Positions 14,301 to 23,294 of a DNA stretch of 64,000 nucleotides are shown here, piece by piece. Origin of the DNA: Eriocheir sinensis (taxonomy: Eukaryota; Arthropoda; Malacostraca; Decapoda; Varunidae). The translations under genes and the position numbers were made by a program. Numbering within the stretch: position 1 is the stretch's first letter; each line of letters starts with the position of its first letter. Below the pieces are notes generated by a model. It worked only from the letters and a program-made list of their open reading frames with translations. It was not told where the DNA came from and did no database searches. The stretch spans positions 6,771,349 through 6,835,348 of the forward strand of contig NC_066522.1 of assembly GCF_024679095.1 (NCBI RefSeq), in the 5' to 3' direction.

Positions 14301-17300
14301 GAGGCTTACAAAACCGAATCTTATAGATCTTGGCCTCCTCTTTCCAATGGTGTTTTTGTTTTTTTTAGCTGTGATGAATAGTTTTGAGATACAGAAGTTA
14401 AAAGAGCAAGCACTAGCGTCACTTGCTGGTGGTGATAAAAGCTCGCTGCGAGCACCAGTCACACTCACAGGCAACACCCCTTGAACGTACCTGAACATTC
14501 ACAGGAGAGGCTTACATGACTGAATCTTATAGATCTTAGCCTCCTCTTTCCAATGTTGTTTTTGTTTTACAGCTGTGATGAAAAGTTTTGAGATACAGCA
14601 CTTAAAAGAGATCCCCCTCCCCTGCCCAAGTGCGCCTGGGGGGATAGTCTTGTTGCGAGCGATTAGCAATGAAAGGGTTGAAGCAAGTTTTCACTGTGAA
14701 AGTTCACAAAGCAAGGTTTGCTTGTCCTACAATTTTTTACATTAAACTCTTATCTGTTATTTCTTTGACCAATTATGCAATCTGTCAAATTCACACTGCA
14801 ATACCTTGCATCCTGATCTGTTAAAAGTAGCCAACTTTTGTATCATAAGCAAAGTTGCTAATACCACTCATTATTCCCAAATCCAAGTCATTGATACAAA
14901 TAATAAGCAAAAATGGATGCAATACAGAACTCCAGAAGCCCACTTGTCATGCTGACCCATTCATAATTTTTTCCACTGATTTGAACTCCTCGAAACTCTG
15001 TAACTGTCTGTAAGTCATTAAAATAAAAACTGCTTGAAATATCAATAAACATTCTTAAAATGCACTACCACAGTGACACTCACGGCTGGGGTCCGAGGAG
15101 AGTCAGCTCCTCCCCGGAGTGGAAGCGCGAGTAGCACAGATTTGAGGCTGCCTCCACCAGCTGGTCCAGGGGCATTGTACCTGGGGAGAGAAAGAAAGAG
15201 CTTACAAAGCATGAACACTGTCAGGCAAAACAAAAGAAAGCAGAACCTACAGCAGTGCAATAGGCTGAAATATGATCTCTGATATATCTACAAGAACATT
15301 TCTGAAGCACTTCATACTGGTATATAATCCAAAGGATGCTTGTACTTTTAACAATGAAGTGAGGTAGTCCAAGGGAAAAGGGGAGAAAAATATACCTGAA
15401 CAATGCTGCTCCATCCTATAATTTAAGGAGAGAAAAACTAGGGATGGACTTTTCTTTACAGAATAGAATTTTGTTATGTAACGCCCTAAATTTCCTCTTT
15501 ACTACATTCCCACACGAACTCTGCGTGTAACGAAACACACGAGATCGAACCCGCGATCAGCGAGACAGGAGAGCCACTCCTTAACCAGTCGGCCAAAGAG
15601 GTACCCCACTCGCAGAGTGAGTTATGAGAGGCTCGCCCATCAGGCAAGTCAGCTGCACTACACGGCTCCCCACCCCTATCTAGATTAATTTCTGTGTGTT
15701 TGAAATTTCCCATTTCTGATGAACTTCGGCGTGCATGGGCCATCACACTTCCTGTTAACCCTTCGGGGAGACACAAGAGAATCACAGGAGAGGATGCCAC
15801 CATAAGCCACCACTGTAACGCCCTAAATTTCTTCTTCATTACACTCCCACACGAACTCTGCATGTAACAAAACACACAAGAAATTAATCCAGACAAGGAA
15901 AGGTTTTGCCGGTGCCAGGGATCGAACCCACAACCAGCAAGACAGGAGAGCCACTCCTTAACCAGTCGGCCAAAGAGGTACCCCACTTGCAGAGTAAGTT
16001 ATGGAAGGCTCGCCCATCAGGCAAGTCAGCTGCACTACAGTTACTGAAGGTTTTAGTATATAAAAAATCTCATGATTATTCATATCTTGCAATCCAAAGT
16101 TTTCCTTTCTTCTTAAATCAAAAGACTGACCAAACTGGTTGTATTTGTCCTTCATACAGGAGTGAAATTTGGCAGGCACATTTCTCTTACACAGAGTCCT
16201 TTCACCATTAAATAATATGCTAACCTGACGAACATTCATATAAATGACATTTTTTCCTTATTTTTACTACACAGGTGAATCATGAGATAAAAACATCCAT
16301 CTTGATTTATACAACTACAGAAAAAAGGGCATTATACAGTTCTTCAGAATTTAATAGTTTTATACTAAAGATTTGCAACACTTTCCTCATTAGATAACGG
16401 GAAAAAGTTATTAACTTATGATCTTCCCCCTGTTCCCTCTCTCTCTGAGGACTCACTGTGGTGGATGGTCCTGAGGATGGGTGGCAGGAGGGGCTCTGGG
16501 AAGGAGGAGTTGAGGAGGACCCGGACTTTGGCCTCGCTGGTCCAGGCCTCTTGGTGGGTGAGTCCAGACTTCCCACTGCACTGACAGGTCCAGATGCTCT
16601 GACTGTACAGCGCCAGCCGGTCCTCATAGTCGCTGCAAAGGGAGGTTTAGTGATGAAAATGAGTGTTGGGAAATAATGGCATCTGAGATAATGTATGTGT
16701 GCAGTGTGGGGAAAAGAATGAAAAACTGGAAAATGCAAGACTTAATTGCTTGATTGAATGTTGCATGACAAGGAAGAGGCTCTCATACAGTTGCTGGGAC
16801 AGAATGAAAGTGTGTGGATTGTGAAAATTTAAATAAAAGTAAGAATGGAATGTGTAACACACAAGAAACTTATATAAAAGGTATGATTTAGAGGGTGATG
16901 TGAAGAGAAAACAACAAAATATACTATGACTGAATGGTAAGAGAAAAGAAATACATATACATTCCAAAAACCAATGCAACAAATACATAACATTTACTGC
17001 ACATGAAACTAATCATCTTAAATTCCTACTTATCAGTATTCACTTTCTTCACACAGCCCATACTCTGGGTGACCTGAGTTATTTTGCCCTGCCATATAAG
17101 TCCAAGGAAAAGTTCATCTTGACCTCAATGGTACAGAATGTGAATGATGATTTCTTTGGAATGCATCATCAGTAGACACACGTTTCATGACAACATAATA
17201 CCTCGGGTGAAATCCCACAAGAAAATGGCTTAGGGCGACCAATGATTACAGAGTGAGTTATGAGGATTCATTTCATTTATTTCCAAAGTAACTTCTTAAG

Positions 17301-20300
17301 GGAGCCATCCAGTAGATTTCTATTTTCAAAACTATTGGACAAAAAAATCTAATTCACTTATGTTTTTTAGACCTGAATGATGTGAGAATATTGCAGAAGT
17401 TTCAAAAGATTTTGATGAATAGAAAAAAATATACATACGAAAAATAATGTCATTGTGCATTCAGTCCTCTTTAAAATGGTACCTAAAACATTAAAATTGG
17501 TTAATTTGGGATGGAGAAATAGGGAAAAATGTGAGAAAAACTGTTTCCAGAAAACGGCCATTAAAGTTTTTTTTTCTTTTTTTCCTCCTTTATTTCTAGC
17601 TCTCAGATTATTTATTGTTACTAGTCACCAAAATTACATATTCTAAGTTTGCAAACATGTTTCTAAGCATATTCCTGATGCATGCTAGCTCTTGATATCG
17701 CACCTGGTCCCCCTTACAATGTAAGTAAAAAAAGTTTTTTGTTTGTGTTTGGGTAGGCAGTGGCTGAGTGGTTAGTATGCGGGCCCCGCATTCACTGCGT
17801 TCTTGATGACGCGGGTTTGAATCCACTGCTACAACCTGGGATTTTTTTAGTCACCGCCAAGTGGCATTAGACTACCTACATACTGTCCTGAAGACCACCT
17901 ATCAACCCAGACTCTAGAGGAAACCATCCAAGTGAATCAAGAATGAGCTCCGGGGGACAGCATGAGCCAAGAATAGATGGCGCCACTATAAATACTTGCC
18001 TGCACCATGACGGGCTGGGGCCGACCACCAGGCCCCTCAAGAAAGCCTACCGGCACTATAAGCTAACATTCTAAGAATGAGGGCTTCAGAAGGCGCGACC
18101 TCCCTCATTGTTGCCAGGTTTTATCAATAGTTTCCAGCCTCATACCCTTCACTAACACGTATTTTCTGCTTTTTCTTTGATCGTTTGGCTGGAGTCTGTG
18201 AGCGTTTTCTCTGTTCTTCCTGGACCTATCATCATACGACGCTCTGAGAGCTCTGAGCACTCCATCGGCTCCACATGACGCTCTCATGCCTAGCTTCACT
18301 ACCAGACGTGTGATTTATCGAAAAAAATGCATCAGAAATATTAATAATTATGTGTGTACCGATATTTTACCATAAATATTGATGTAAACAAAAAAGTTGT
18401 CATCCTCGTGAGTCTGGGGGTGTGCGGGACATTTAAATATAGATTTTTCCAAAACCAGCCACGGGTGAGCTGTCCTAGCCCACATGTATCTCTCGTAAAA
18501 TCACTACCAGACGGTCCCCTTAAACTGGGACTCTTTTCACCAAGGCATTCATTCACCCACATAGAAATCTGGCACCGGCATTAATTTAATCCCCCTAACC
18601 ATATGCAGTCACACTGATGATCCCTGCTGTATCATCAATGACACGCTGAACACAAATACACCATGCACATGCCAACCAAGATACCTCCAATTATTCACCA
18701 AGACCTTATTCCACACAAGTTCACTTGATACCCGATGAAGAGCTCTCAGATGTTGCTTACTATACTCTGTTTTATTAGGAAATTTATGTGGCCATATCTC
18801 TTCATTTATTGCACTTTTGACTGGCCAAGTGGCAGCCAAACTCAGCTGAATGCCATTACTTTGATTCAGCCTTTGCATAGGAAGTGATATCTCTGGCATA
18901 ATGTTCTTAGATTTCTAACAATATCTGGAATGCTATGAGGCCTACCTGAGTTTTCTTGGCAGCATTGCCATCCTTAGGTCATTACCCATAACATTCATTC
19001 TATGACACAAGATGATAACTTATTTTTTTCAAAGATATATCATGAGGTGAATGAAGTAAACATTTCACACCATGAAAAAAATAAAAATATTTTCATTTAT
19101 ATTCTGGTTGTATTATATCTGACTCAATAGTAGTCCTTGACACGAGGTATTAGAAATATTCAAAGGTGAAATTATATTGAGTTTCTGTATCATGGTAATC
19201 TTGAGGCAGCAATATATTTTTTCCAGTTCACGTGGTGCTGCGACTGTGTGAGCGGTGATTGGCTGTCACTTGGCCAGTCAAAATTGAGAGAAACAAGAGG
19301 GGGTGTAGCTCCCTGATATTTCCTAATTAAAGACTATAATAACAGGGATACTTCACCCATAGCTCCTAGGTAGTATTCTCAAAAGGCTCTAAGAAAATAA
19401 GGTCTTCCTACTTTCTTGTATCATTACTATTATCTAATCAGCTAATTTTCACAGGTATTGTTGATGTACCTGCTGCACCTTGTGCTTCTGTCAACCCTAA
19501 CACATACCAGGCTACTTTACGATGAATTAATTACCAAGGTGGGTTCTTACACTTTGGTCTGTCCTCCTGCCGAGTTATATCCTCAACAAACAAAACAGAA
19601 ATGACAACTTGTCATCATAAGCCCATCCATTTCTGCTGCAGTCTTGGGACTCACATTTTGGCTCAAAAGTCATTACAACTACTAAGTAAGACACCCAAAA
19701 ACCAATCACACTAAAATAAGCACAAGTCCTCCATAAAGGAGCTATTTCCATTACTAAAGTATGCATCTGTAATACAAGACAGTAAATACAGTCCAGAATT
19801 AAGAATAAGTCAAATGAAGAAACCAATTACCTGTAAATTTTGCTTGTAGTCAATTAAAAAAAGTTATTGATAACTTATAAAGCACATCAATGATATGCAA
19901 TAAAATCCAGTTTGTCTGAGTCTGTATGATTGCATTTTGAGATGAATCCAGAAGATAAAAATTAACAAATATAATTCTATATCTCTGAAATGATTTTATG
20001 GACACTTAGCACTTCCGCAAATGCTTCCTTCCTTTTTCTTGGCTCCTTGTTTGTGTCAATAAGTTACTGGTTATGTTCATGGTAAAAGGTAACTATTTCA
20101 TGACAACAGGCTACTATTTTAGCAGCAACAGGTTACCATCCGTGGGGGTGACTGGTTGTTTCTACTCACAAAATTCCTATTGTAAACCTAAGAGGGACTA
20201 TAAATGAATCTGTAATGAAAATAAAAGTATTTGCAGCATCTGTGCCTCTATACAAACAACATATATAAAACATTATAAGAAACAATATAAACAAGGAGAA

Positions 20301-23294
20301 ATGTAAATATCTGATTGGATAAATACATACATAATTCATTGTTCCTTTGTTTGTTTGTTTTTAAATGAAACAAAACTTTAAATTCTGTAAGGGGTGACAC
20401 AAATTATATGTACTCGGTTTTAGTTCTTACCCGTGGCTTCAGTAAAACAACTAATTCATCTACATCTACTTACAGTCGTCTCTTTTATCCGAAAATCACT
20501 GGACTTTAAAAATGCTGTTACCCCGGTAGCAGCGACAGGCCAAATTTGTGGCTTTACCGTGTAGCAGCGACGGGCCAAATTTGTGCCATGATATAAACCC
20601 CCAAAAATAGATGATACATAATCTGATCGCAAACGCTTTGATATATATTATGAAATGGTTTGTGTGAGATGTGATTTTCTCTCACTTTTCTCACTTGGAG
20701 GGGCCATTAAGAAACATGATCCCCGCTGCTACCGGGTTAAATCAAATATTTTGGATGAACGATAATCTATAAAATACAAGGTGAAACAGATTAAGTAAAC
20801 GAGTTGACGAAATCTGTTGACAAATTCCTCTGCACCATCCATGTTGGCCGAATATTTTTATTTTTCATCACATACATCTAGTTTCCTGATGCCATGTCTC
20901 TTTTTAAACTTTTGGAGCCAACCAATAGAGAATTCACATGGCTCTTTCAGTTCCATGAGTTCATAGAAATGCTTAGCCTTTTCTATGATGATTGGGAAGG
21001 GAAATTCAGCATACCAATACCACCTGGGAAACACTCCGCTATCCACCACAGAGGCAGAGAAAGACCTGGGAGTATATGTTACCAGGCGACCAGTGAAGGT
21101 GGAATCCGTGCCAATCACTGTGGAGGGGTTAAACTTTAAAAAAATCTAACCACCTTATAAGAGGGGGGGCTTTGCCTGAGTAATGACCTGTCCAAATTTG
21201 TCATTGTCAAGTTATGTACATCACCTATGTAATCACCTGACCTGTCCCTAGAGACTCAGTGTGTGCTATCATATCACCTCAGTGCTCCTGGCCGGTCTAT
21301 ATAAAAGGACAATCAACGAACACCCATATCACTATCCTCCTTACAATGAAGCTGATAACATCAGTATAATTCATTCTGCTATATAACTGCAATGCTGTTA
21401 AAAGATTTCAACAGTCTGTCATTGAAACTGCAGTTGCATTTTTACGAGACCGCAATCTTCTGGATAAATATGAAATCCTTATTTGGCACTATTCAACTTT
21501 TTTTTCATCATCCTGCAGTGTAAGGTTCTTGTAGCTTAGGTAGAAAACACACTGAATTGTAAATATGGTGGTAGACTGCACGCTAAAGTGTAAATGGCCA
21601 GGCAGACTGCACGCTAAAGCAGCACACATCTAACTTAACCCAGAAATTAATAGTCTGTCTCTCTGAAATGGACAGCTCAAGTCTGCTAAATAATTTTCAC
21701 CATCTCACATAGACTTTTCAAAACACTCGATATACCTGAAACACATCATGGGCAGTGCTGTGTACAAAAATGGCAAATGGTATGAAAATTACCAATAATA
21801 ACCTGATCCCTACCAAATAATGTAACCTATTCACATCAAGTAAAGCAACTTAACCATCTAAAATAACCAACAACTAAAAGTCAGTTATTTATGCTCAGAA
21901 ATCCAACAAGTGACCTGATGACAAAATTGTCCCAATAACACAATGACAGCAGTGACTAATGATAAGAGCTGGCACTGGCGCTAGTGGGCGGCGCCTCCAG
22001 ACTATGACAACAACCCCCACAGTTCCCTTATATGTTCTTCAGGAGCAAGTTAATTCTTCTCTAACAATTTAGTGTTCCATATTCTGAGCACATCCTAAAA
22101 GGAATAACTAATTTTTTCCCCCGTATTCCAACCACATTTTCACGGGTGAATTAATTTTTTTCAGCAATATTAACTTGTACTCCTCACTTAGCATTTGCAC
22201 ACACAAACACCCATGGGCCAAAAAGTTACAATAATGCCAGTACAAAGAAACCTAAACTAGCATGCCTGGACATTAGGGCAGCCCCCATCCCAGGAGGGCA
22301 GCCAACCATCTCTGTAAACAAGATGACTGGGAGAAAGCTCATGACCCTGAATATAATGACAACTGTGAAAAAATATATATCTGAAAAAATTTATGTCTAG
22401 TGATTGCAAGGGTGGCTGAAATGTTCCCACAATTAATTCCCTGCCATTTCCTCATGTCTGGGCAAGTTACCAACTTTTACATAACAAGTGAACATGTGCT
22501 TGCAAAAATAGGTTACATCCGGTAAATAATCTTTTCCTGGTGTTTTCCTGGTCCTCAGACACCCGGAAGGCGGAAAACAATGCCTGCAGCCCAACCCCAG
22601 CATGTGGCCACGGCCTCCATGGAAACGGGAACGGCAAGGCGGAATGAAGGCGTGAGGGAACAGGAAGAAATGCGAAACAGAAAATTCAACTAGATCCCGC
22701 AATAAAATAGCTATGAGGGGCCAGCGAAGGGAAGGAAAACGGGAATAAAACGGAGACAGGGGATAAAACGAGGCGGAAACTGGGCCAGGAACAAAGACGT
22801 AGAATGCCAGTGAAATAGGGGAGACACAGAAATCCCGTCCCCGCATAACAAACCCTTGCCCCCGGGGGAAACTACACCACCCAGCACCCCGGGGACACCG
22901 CACCCAGGGAAAAAACACTGAAAAGATCCAGAGAAACACCTAAAATGCGTCTCAAGTCCAGGAAAATACAGGGAAAAAAAATGAAAAAGGACACAAATCC
23001 CGTCCCAGCTTATCAAAACCTCGCCCCCGGGGAAACTACAGCACCCAGCACCCCGGGGACACCGCACCCAGGAAAAAAACAGTGAAAAGATGAAGAAAGC
23101 ACCCTAAAATGCGTCTCAGGTCCAGGAAAACACGGGAAAAAAAGAAAAACAAGCCGGTGGATTTGGCGCGCGGACAGCTACCTCTTGCTCCTGAATTTCT
23201 CCCCGGTGTGTTGAATGGTGAATATCTCCTCCCCCGGGGCCACATCCTCCGGGGGCTGGACGAGTCTGAACGGCTGGCCCTGGAGGAGCGGCAT
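1390..23294 (-). CDS. BAZ1B: BAZ1B/WSTF-like chromatin remodelling subunit, 13 coding exons, 3' part outside window
   Basis: Spliced gene; coding exons in transcript order are 23294-23182, 16632-16457, 15180-15084, 13181-12783, 12112-11395, 11069-10920, 10179-10063, 9543-9424, 9313-8487, 5316-5112, 2762-2655, 2287-2196 and 1509-1390. Each junction has GT-AG and the phases join, giving about 1080 residues. Order of domains: an N-terminal WAC-type region (about 10-128), a second conserved block (262-305, with [13 protein letters not shown]), a basic AT-hook-like region (367-400), a DDT domain (about 634-700), a basic coiled stretch (about 810-840), and the WSD/WHIM motif [14 protein letters not shown] (938-951) followed by [10 protein letters not shown]. 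The last two exons (GQNMWFYY, then HRESKLK) match the BAZ1B family more than BAZ1A/ACF1. In vertebrates WSTF is a nuclear partner of ISWI (WICH complex) and its N-terminus has been reported to phosphorylate H2A.X. The PHD finger and bromodomain expected next are not in the window. Family identity is from remembered family patterns, not a search. Confidence 0.9.
1510..2195. other. BAZ1B intron 12, nothing recognised
   Basis: AT-rich intron sequence between exons 13 and 12. No gene, RNA or clear repeat was seen. Confidence 0.5.
2196..2287 (-). CDS. BAZ1B: BAZ1B exon 12 (GQNMWF block)
   Basis: It has no long open frame and was found by phase and motif. Acceptor TTGCAG, then [20 protein letters not shown] and [11 protein letters not shown], with donor [14 protein letters not shown] corresponds to GQNLWF in vertebrate BAZ1B, just before the RESQLK helix. 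GRPRK is AT-hook-like. Confidence 0.88.
2655..2762 (-). CDS. BAZ1B: BAZ1B exon 11 (acidic serine-rich)
   Basis: A 36-codon exon in phase 0, encoding [20 protein letters not shown] and then [16 protein letters not shown]. It lies between the WSD motif and the GQNMWF block, where vertebrate BAZ1B also has a variable acidic linker. Acceptor ATCAG, donor GTAAGT. Confidence 0.85.
3303..3867. mobile_element. piggyBac-like MITE with TTAA target duplication
   Basis: TTAA at 3303-3306 and 3864-3867 flank termini CCCCTTCAACACGAGG and CATAGTGAAGGGG. The interior is a direct repeat of about 160 bp (3470-3630 and 3701-3858, both starting GTGCACCATTTAATTCTGCA) separated by an A-run. No transposase is present. 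Assignment to piggyBac-like rests on TTAA and the C-rich ends. Confidence 0.75.
3912..3945 (+). mobile_element. second left end of the TTAA MITE family
   Basis: TTAA then CCCCTTCAACACAAGGACAC is nearly identical to the start of the element at 3303. I could not find a matching right end, so this is a truncated or solo end. Confidence 0.55.
5112..5316 (-). CDS. BAZ1B: BAZ1B exon 10 (WSD/WHIM motif)
   Basis: It encodes a charged helix and then [20 protein letters not shown], followed by [17 protein letters not shown]. This is the diagnostic motif of BAZ/ISWI-associated proteins, and the EKGWV form is typical of BAZ1B. Acceptor CTCCAG, donor GTGAGA, phase 2 in and 0 out. The upstream intron (5317-8486) carries a nested transposon cluster. 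Confidence 0.95.
6741..6831. repeat. (AT)n microsatellite
   Basis: About 45 TA units with one TTT interruption, inside the TTAA-flanked element. Confidence 0.97.
6948..8074. mobile_element. TA-flanked MITE, outer copy
   Basis: Ends TACAGGTAACTCGG and AAGTTACCTGTA, with inverted termini whose inner part reads TTTACRCGAGT. The body (6948-7195 and 7737-8074) is split by an inserted copy of the same family at 7196-7736. It contains GGTACC-rich and GA-rich segments. The TA duplication suggests a Tc1/mariner/pogo-type source. Confidence 0.75.
7196..7736. mobile_element. TA-flanked MITE, inner copy inserted in its own family
   Basis: TACAGGTAACTCTCGATTTA at the left and AAATCGAGTTACCTGTA at the right. 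The inner copy itself reads GACTGGCTAGTATTGGTAC without a break, while in the outer copy the same sequence is split exactly at that TA. This proves insertion at TA with duplication. Confidence 0.85.
8487..9313 (-). CDS. BAZ1B: BAZ1B exon 9 (DDT domain and basic coiled region)
   Basis: The largest BAZ1B exon here. It opens [20 protein letters not shown], the DDT domain signature, running to about residue 700. Helical segments ([26 protein letters not shown]) follow, then a Lys/Arg/Glu coiled stretch, an AT-hook-like SPGRPKG (residues 844-850) and a charged tail. Acceptor ACACAG; the donor GTAAGT is consensus. Confidence 0.95.
9374..9416. repeat. (AG)n microsatellite
   Basis: About 21 GA units just left of BAZ1B exon 8, so just downstream of that donor on the transcript. 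Confidence 0.97.
9424..9543 (-). CDS. BAZ1B: BAZ1B exon 8 (charged helix before DDT)
   Basis: A 40-codon exon, phase 0. A charged helix ([20 protein letters not shown]) is followed by [18 protein letters not shown], which leads straight into the DDT exon. The donor GTAAGG is followed closely by a CT/GA microsatellite at 9374-9416. Confidence 0.9.
9544..10062. other. BAZ1B intron 7, A-rich
   Basis: A-rich intron with an (AAAT)n stretch at 9842-9874 and two to three loosely repeated units containing AGCAGAAAAAAGAT. No gene. Confidence 0.5.
10063..10179 (-). CDS. BAZ1B: BAZ1B exon 7
   Basis: A 39-codon exon in phase 0, with acceptor CTGTAG and donor GTCATT (weak after +4). It encodes [20 protein letters not shown] and then [14 protein letters not shown]. 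The end resembles the MSEEQRKEYLKKKREELKK helix of WSTF just before its DDT domain. Confidence 0.88.
10180..10919. other. BAZ1B intron 6 with a CRE-like palindrome
   Basis: Mostly AT-rich. A GC-rich island at 10465-10540 holds an inverted CCAAT box (GATTGG) and TGACGTCA at 10509-10516. No gene recognised. Confidence 0.4.
10920..11069 (-). CDS. BAZ1B: BAZ1B exon 6
   Basis: A 50-codon exon in phase 0 at both ends. It encodes [20 protein letters not shown] and then [20 protein letters not shown]. The region lies between the basic linker and the DDT domain. The acceptor is preceded by a good pyrimidine tract and the donor is GTGGGT. Confidence 0.85.
11350..11378. repeat. (CT)n microsatellite
   Basis: CT repeat between BAZ1B exons 5 and 6, close to the donor of exon 5. 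Confidence 0.95.
11395..12112 (-). CDS. BAZ1B: BAZ1B exon 5 (second conserved block, AT-hook-like basic region)
   Basis: It starts [20 protein letters not shown] and continues to [15 protein letters not shown], a block shared with WSTF. A basic Pro/Gly region follows, with [10 protein letters not shown] at residues 367-376 and [11 protein letters not shown] after it (AT-hook-like, a possible DNA contact). An acidic patch SDSDDD and [14 protein letters not shown] text (read as [13 protein letters not shown]) come next. The donor is GTGAGT, followed in the intron by a GA microsatellite on the transcript strand. Confidence 0.93.
12362..12665 (+). mobile_element. degenerate tRNA-derived SINE, family S1
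   Basis: The head GGCAGTGGCTGAGTGAGTTA and the later pieces GGGGGCACCATGGGAAGCAA and GAGGCCAACCATCAGACC follow the order of the clearer copy at 17748. It is strongly diverged. Confidence 0.55.
12783..13181 (-). CDS. BAZ1B: BAZ1B exon 4 (low-complexity linker and YDV block)
   Basis: Acceptor AACACAG, donor GTAAGT. A Thr/Gly/Pro-rich linker (residues about 145-235), including a run of threonines and a [13 protein letters not shown] stretch, is followed by the conserved block [20 protein letters not shown]. That block leads into the next exon as in WSTF. Only the final part looks conserved; the linker is probably disordered. Confidence 0.9.
13182..13499. other. part of BAZ1B intron 3, AT-rich
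   Basis: Intron sequence with an (AAAT)n stretch at 13278-13310; no gene seen. Confidence 0.5.
13500..14679 (+). mobile_element. MITE-like element, family A, copy 2 with internal tandem repeats
   Basis: Inverted ends ACCTTTCATTGCTAAATGC and TTAGCAATGAAAGGGTT. The right half contains four units of about 165-205 bp starting near 13911, 14079, 14261 and 14468, each with GTTCGCAGGAGAGGC-like and CTTGGCCTCCTCTTTCCAAT text. It is the inverted counterpart of 609-1213. Non-coding. Confidence 0.8.
15084..15180 (-). CDS. BAZ1B: BAZ1B exon 3 (end of WAC region)
   Basis: Acceptor CCCCAG, donor GTGAGT. It encodes [20 protein letters not shown] and then HSGEELTL, which completes the WAC domain. The SGEEL segment corresponds to the VGEEC segment of vertebrate BAZ1B. 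Phase 1 in, phase 2 out. Confidence 0.9.
15181..15477. other. part of BAZ1B intron 2
   Basis: Intron between exon 3 and a SINE pair; nothing recognised. Confidence 0.5.
15478..15662 (-). mobile_element. tRNA-derived SINE, family S2, copy 1
   Basis: Read on the minus strand it has an A box TGGCCGACTGGTTAAGGAG and a B box GGGTTCGATC, which are pol III promoter boxes, followed by a unique body ending TTTAGGGCGTTA. No real tRNA cloverleaf was found. A second copy lies at 15812-16038 in the same orientation. Confidence 0.78.
15812..16038 (-). mobile_element. tRNA-derived SINE, family S2, copy 2
   Basis: It shares the whole length of copy 1, including CCACTCCTTAACCAGTCGGC and GGCTCGCCCATCAGGCAAGT, but has extra bases (ATCCAGACAAGGAAAGG) in the middle. 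The direct repeat suggests insertion of the same family or a local duplication. Confidence 0.78.
16457..16632 (-). CDS. BAZ1B: BAZ1B exon 2 (WAC region)
   Basis: Acceptor TTTGCAG, donor GTGAGT. It encodes [20 protein letters not shown] and then [11 protein letters not shown], the first half of the WAC motif (tyrosine-rich start, WTC, LTHQEA), and ends HH before the next exon. Phase 2 in, phase 1 out. Confidence 0.93.
16633..17745. other. BAZ1B intron 1, 3' part, AT-rich
   Basis: AT-rich intron with no recognisable gene or repeat. Confidence 0.5.
17746..18078 (+). mobile_element. tRNA-derived SINE, family S1, most complete copy
   Basis: The tRNA-like head GGCAGTGGCTGAGTGGTTAG and B box GGGTTTGAATCC lead into a body with GACTACCTACATACTGTCCT, GGCGCCACTATAAA and CCGACCACCAGGCCCCTCAA. 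Partial copies of the body are at 12362, 30640, 33421, 44937 and 56885. Confidence 0.8.
18079..20472. other. BAZ1B intron 1, middle part
   Basis: AT-rich intron of about 2.4 kb. Short open frames on both strands have no recognisable domain. No RNA gene seen. Confidence 0.5.
20472..21135 (-). mobile_element. Tigger/pogo-like transposon fragment
   Basis: The left end TACAGTCGTCTCTTTTATCC resembles a Tigger terminal repeat after TA. On the minus strand 20985-20866 encodes [20 protein letters not shown] and then [20 protein letters not shown], a CENP-B/Tc5-type DNA-binding helix-turn-helix. The DDE domain is missing. A small element is nested at 20519-20741. Confidence 0.7.
20519..20741. mobile_element. 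small TIR element nested in the Tigger fragment
   Basis: Inverted ends CCCCGGTAGCAGCGAC and CCGCTGCTACCGGG, with TTA on both sides. The interior repeats GTAGCAGCGACRGGCCAAAT twice. Non-coding. Confidence 0.65.
21136..22831. other. BAZ1B intron 1, 5' part
   Basis: No gene recognised. A short repeated motif GACTGCACGCTAAAG occurs twice near 21575-21620. From 22560 the sequence becomes G/A-rich. Confidence 0.45.
22832..23135. repeat. tandem duplication of about 165 bp beside BAZ1B exon 1
   Basis: Two copies starting AAATCCCGTCCC share CACCCAGCACCCCGGGGACA and AAAATGCGTCTC. They lie directly downstream of exon 1 on the transcript and end close to its donor. Confidence 0.85.
23182..23294 (-). 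CDS. BAZ1B: BAZ1B exon 1 (start codon)
   Basis: The start ATG is at 23294-23292. The exon reads [18 protein letters not shown] and then [13 protein letters not shown], the conserved N-terminus of BAZ1B proteins, which supports this start. It ends in phase 2 before a GTAGCT donor. The flank is GC-rich, unlike the AT-rich introns, as expected near a promoter. Confidence 0.88.

Noticed and set aside
15530..15610. Possible minus-strand tRNA
   Set aside because: Two copies with the same long flanking body show that it is a SINE head.
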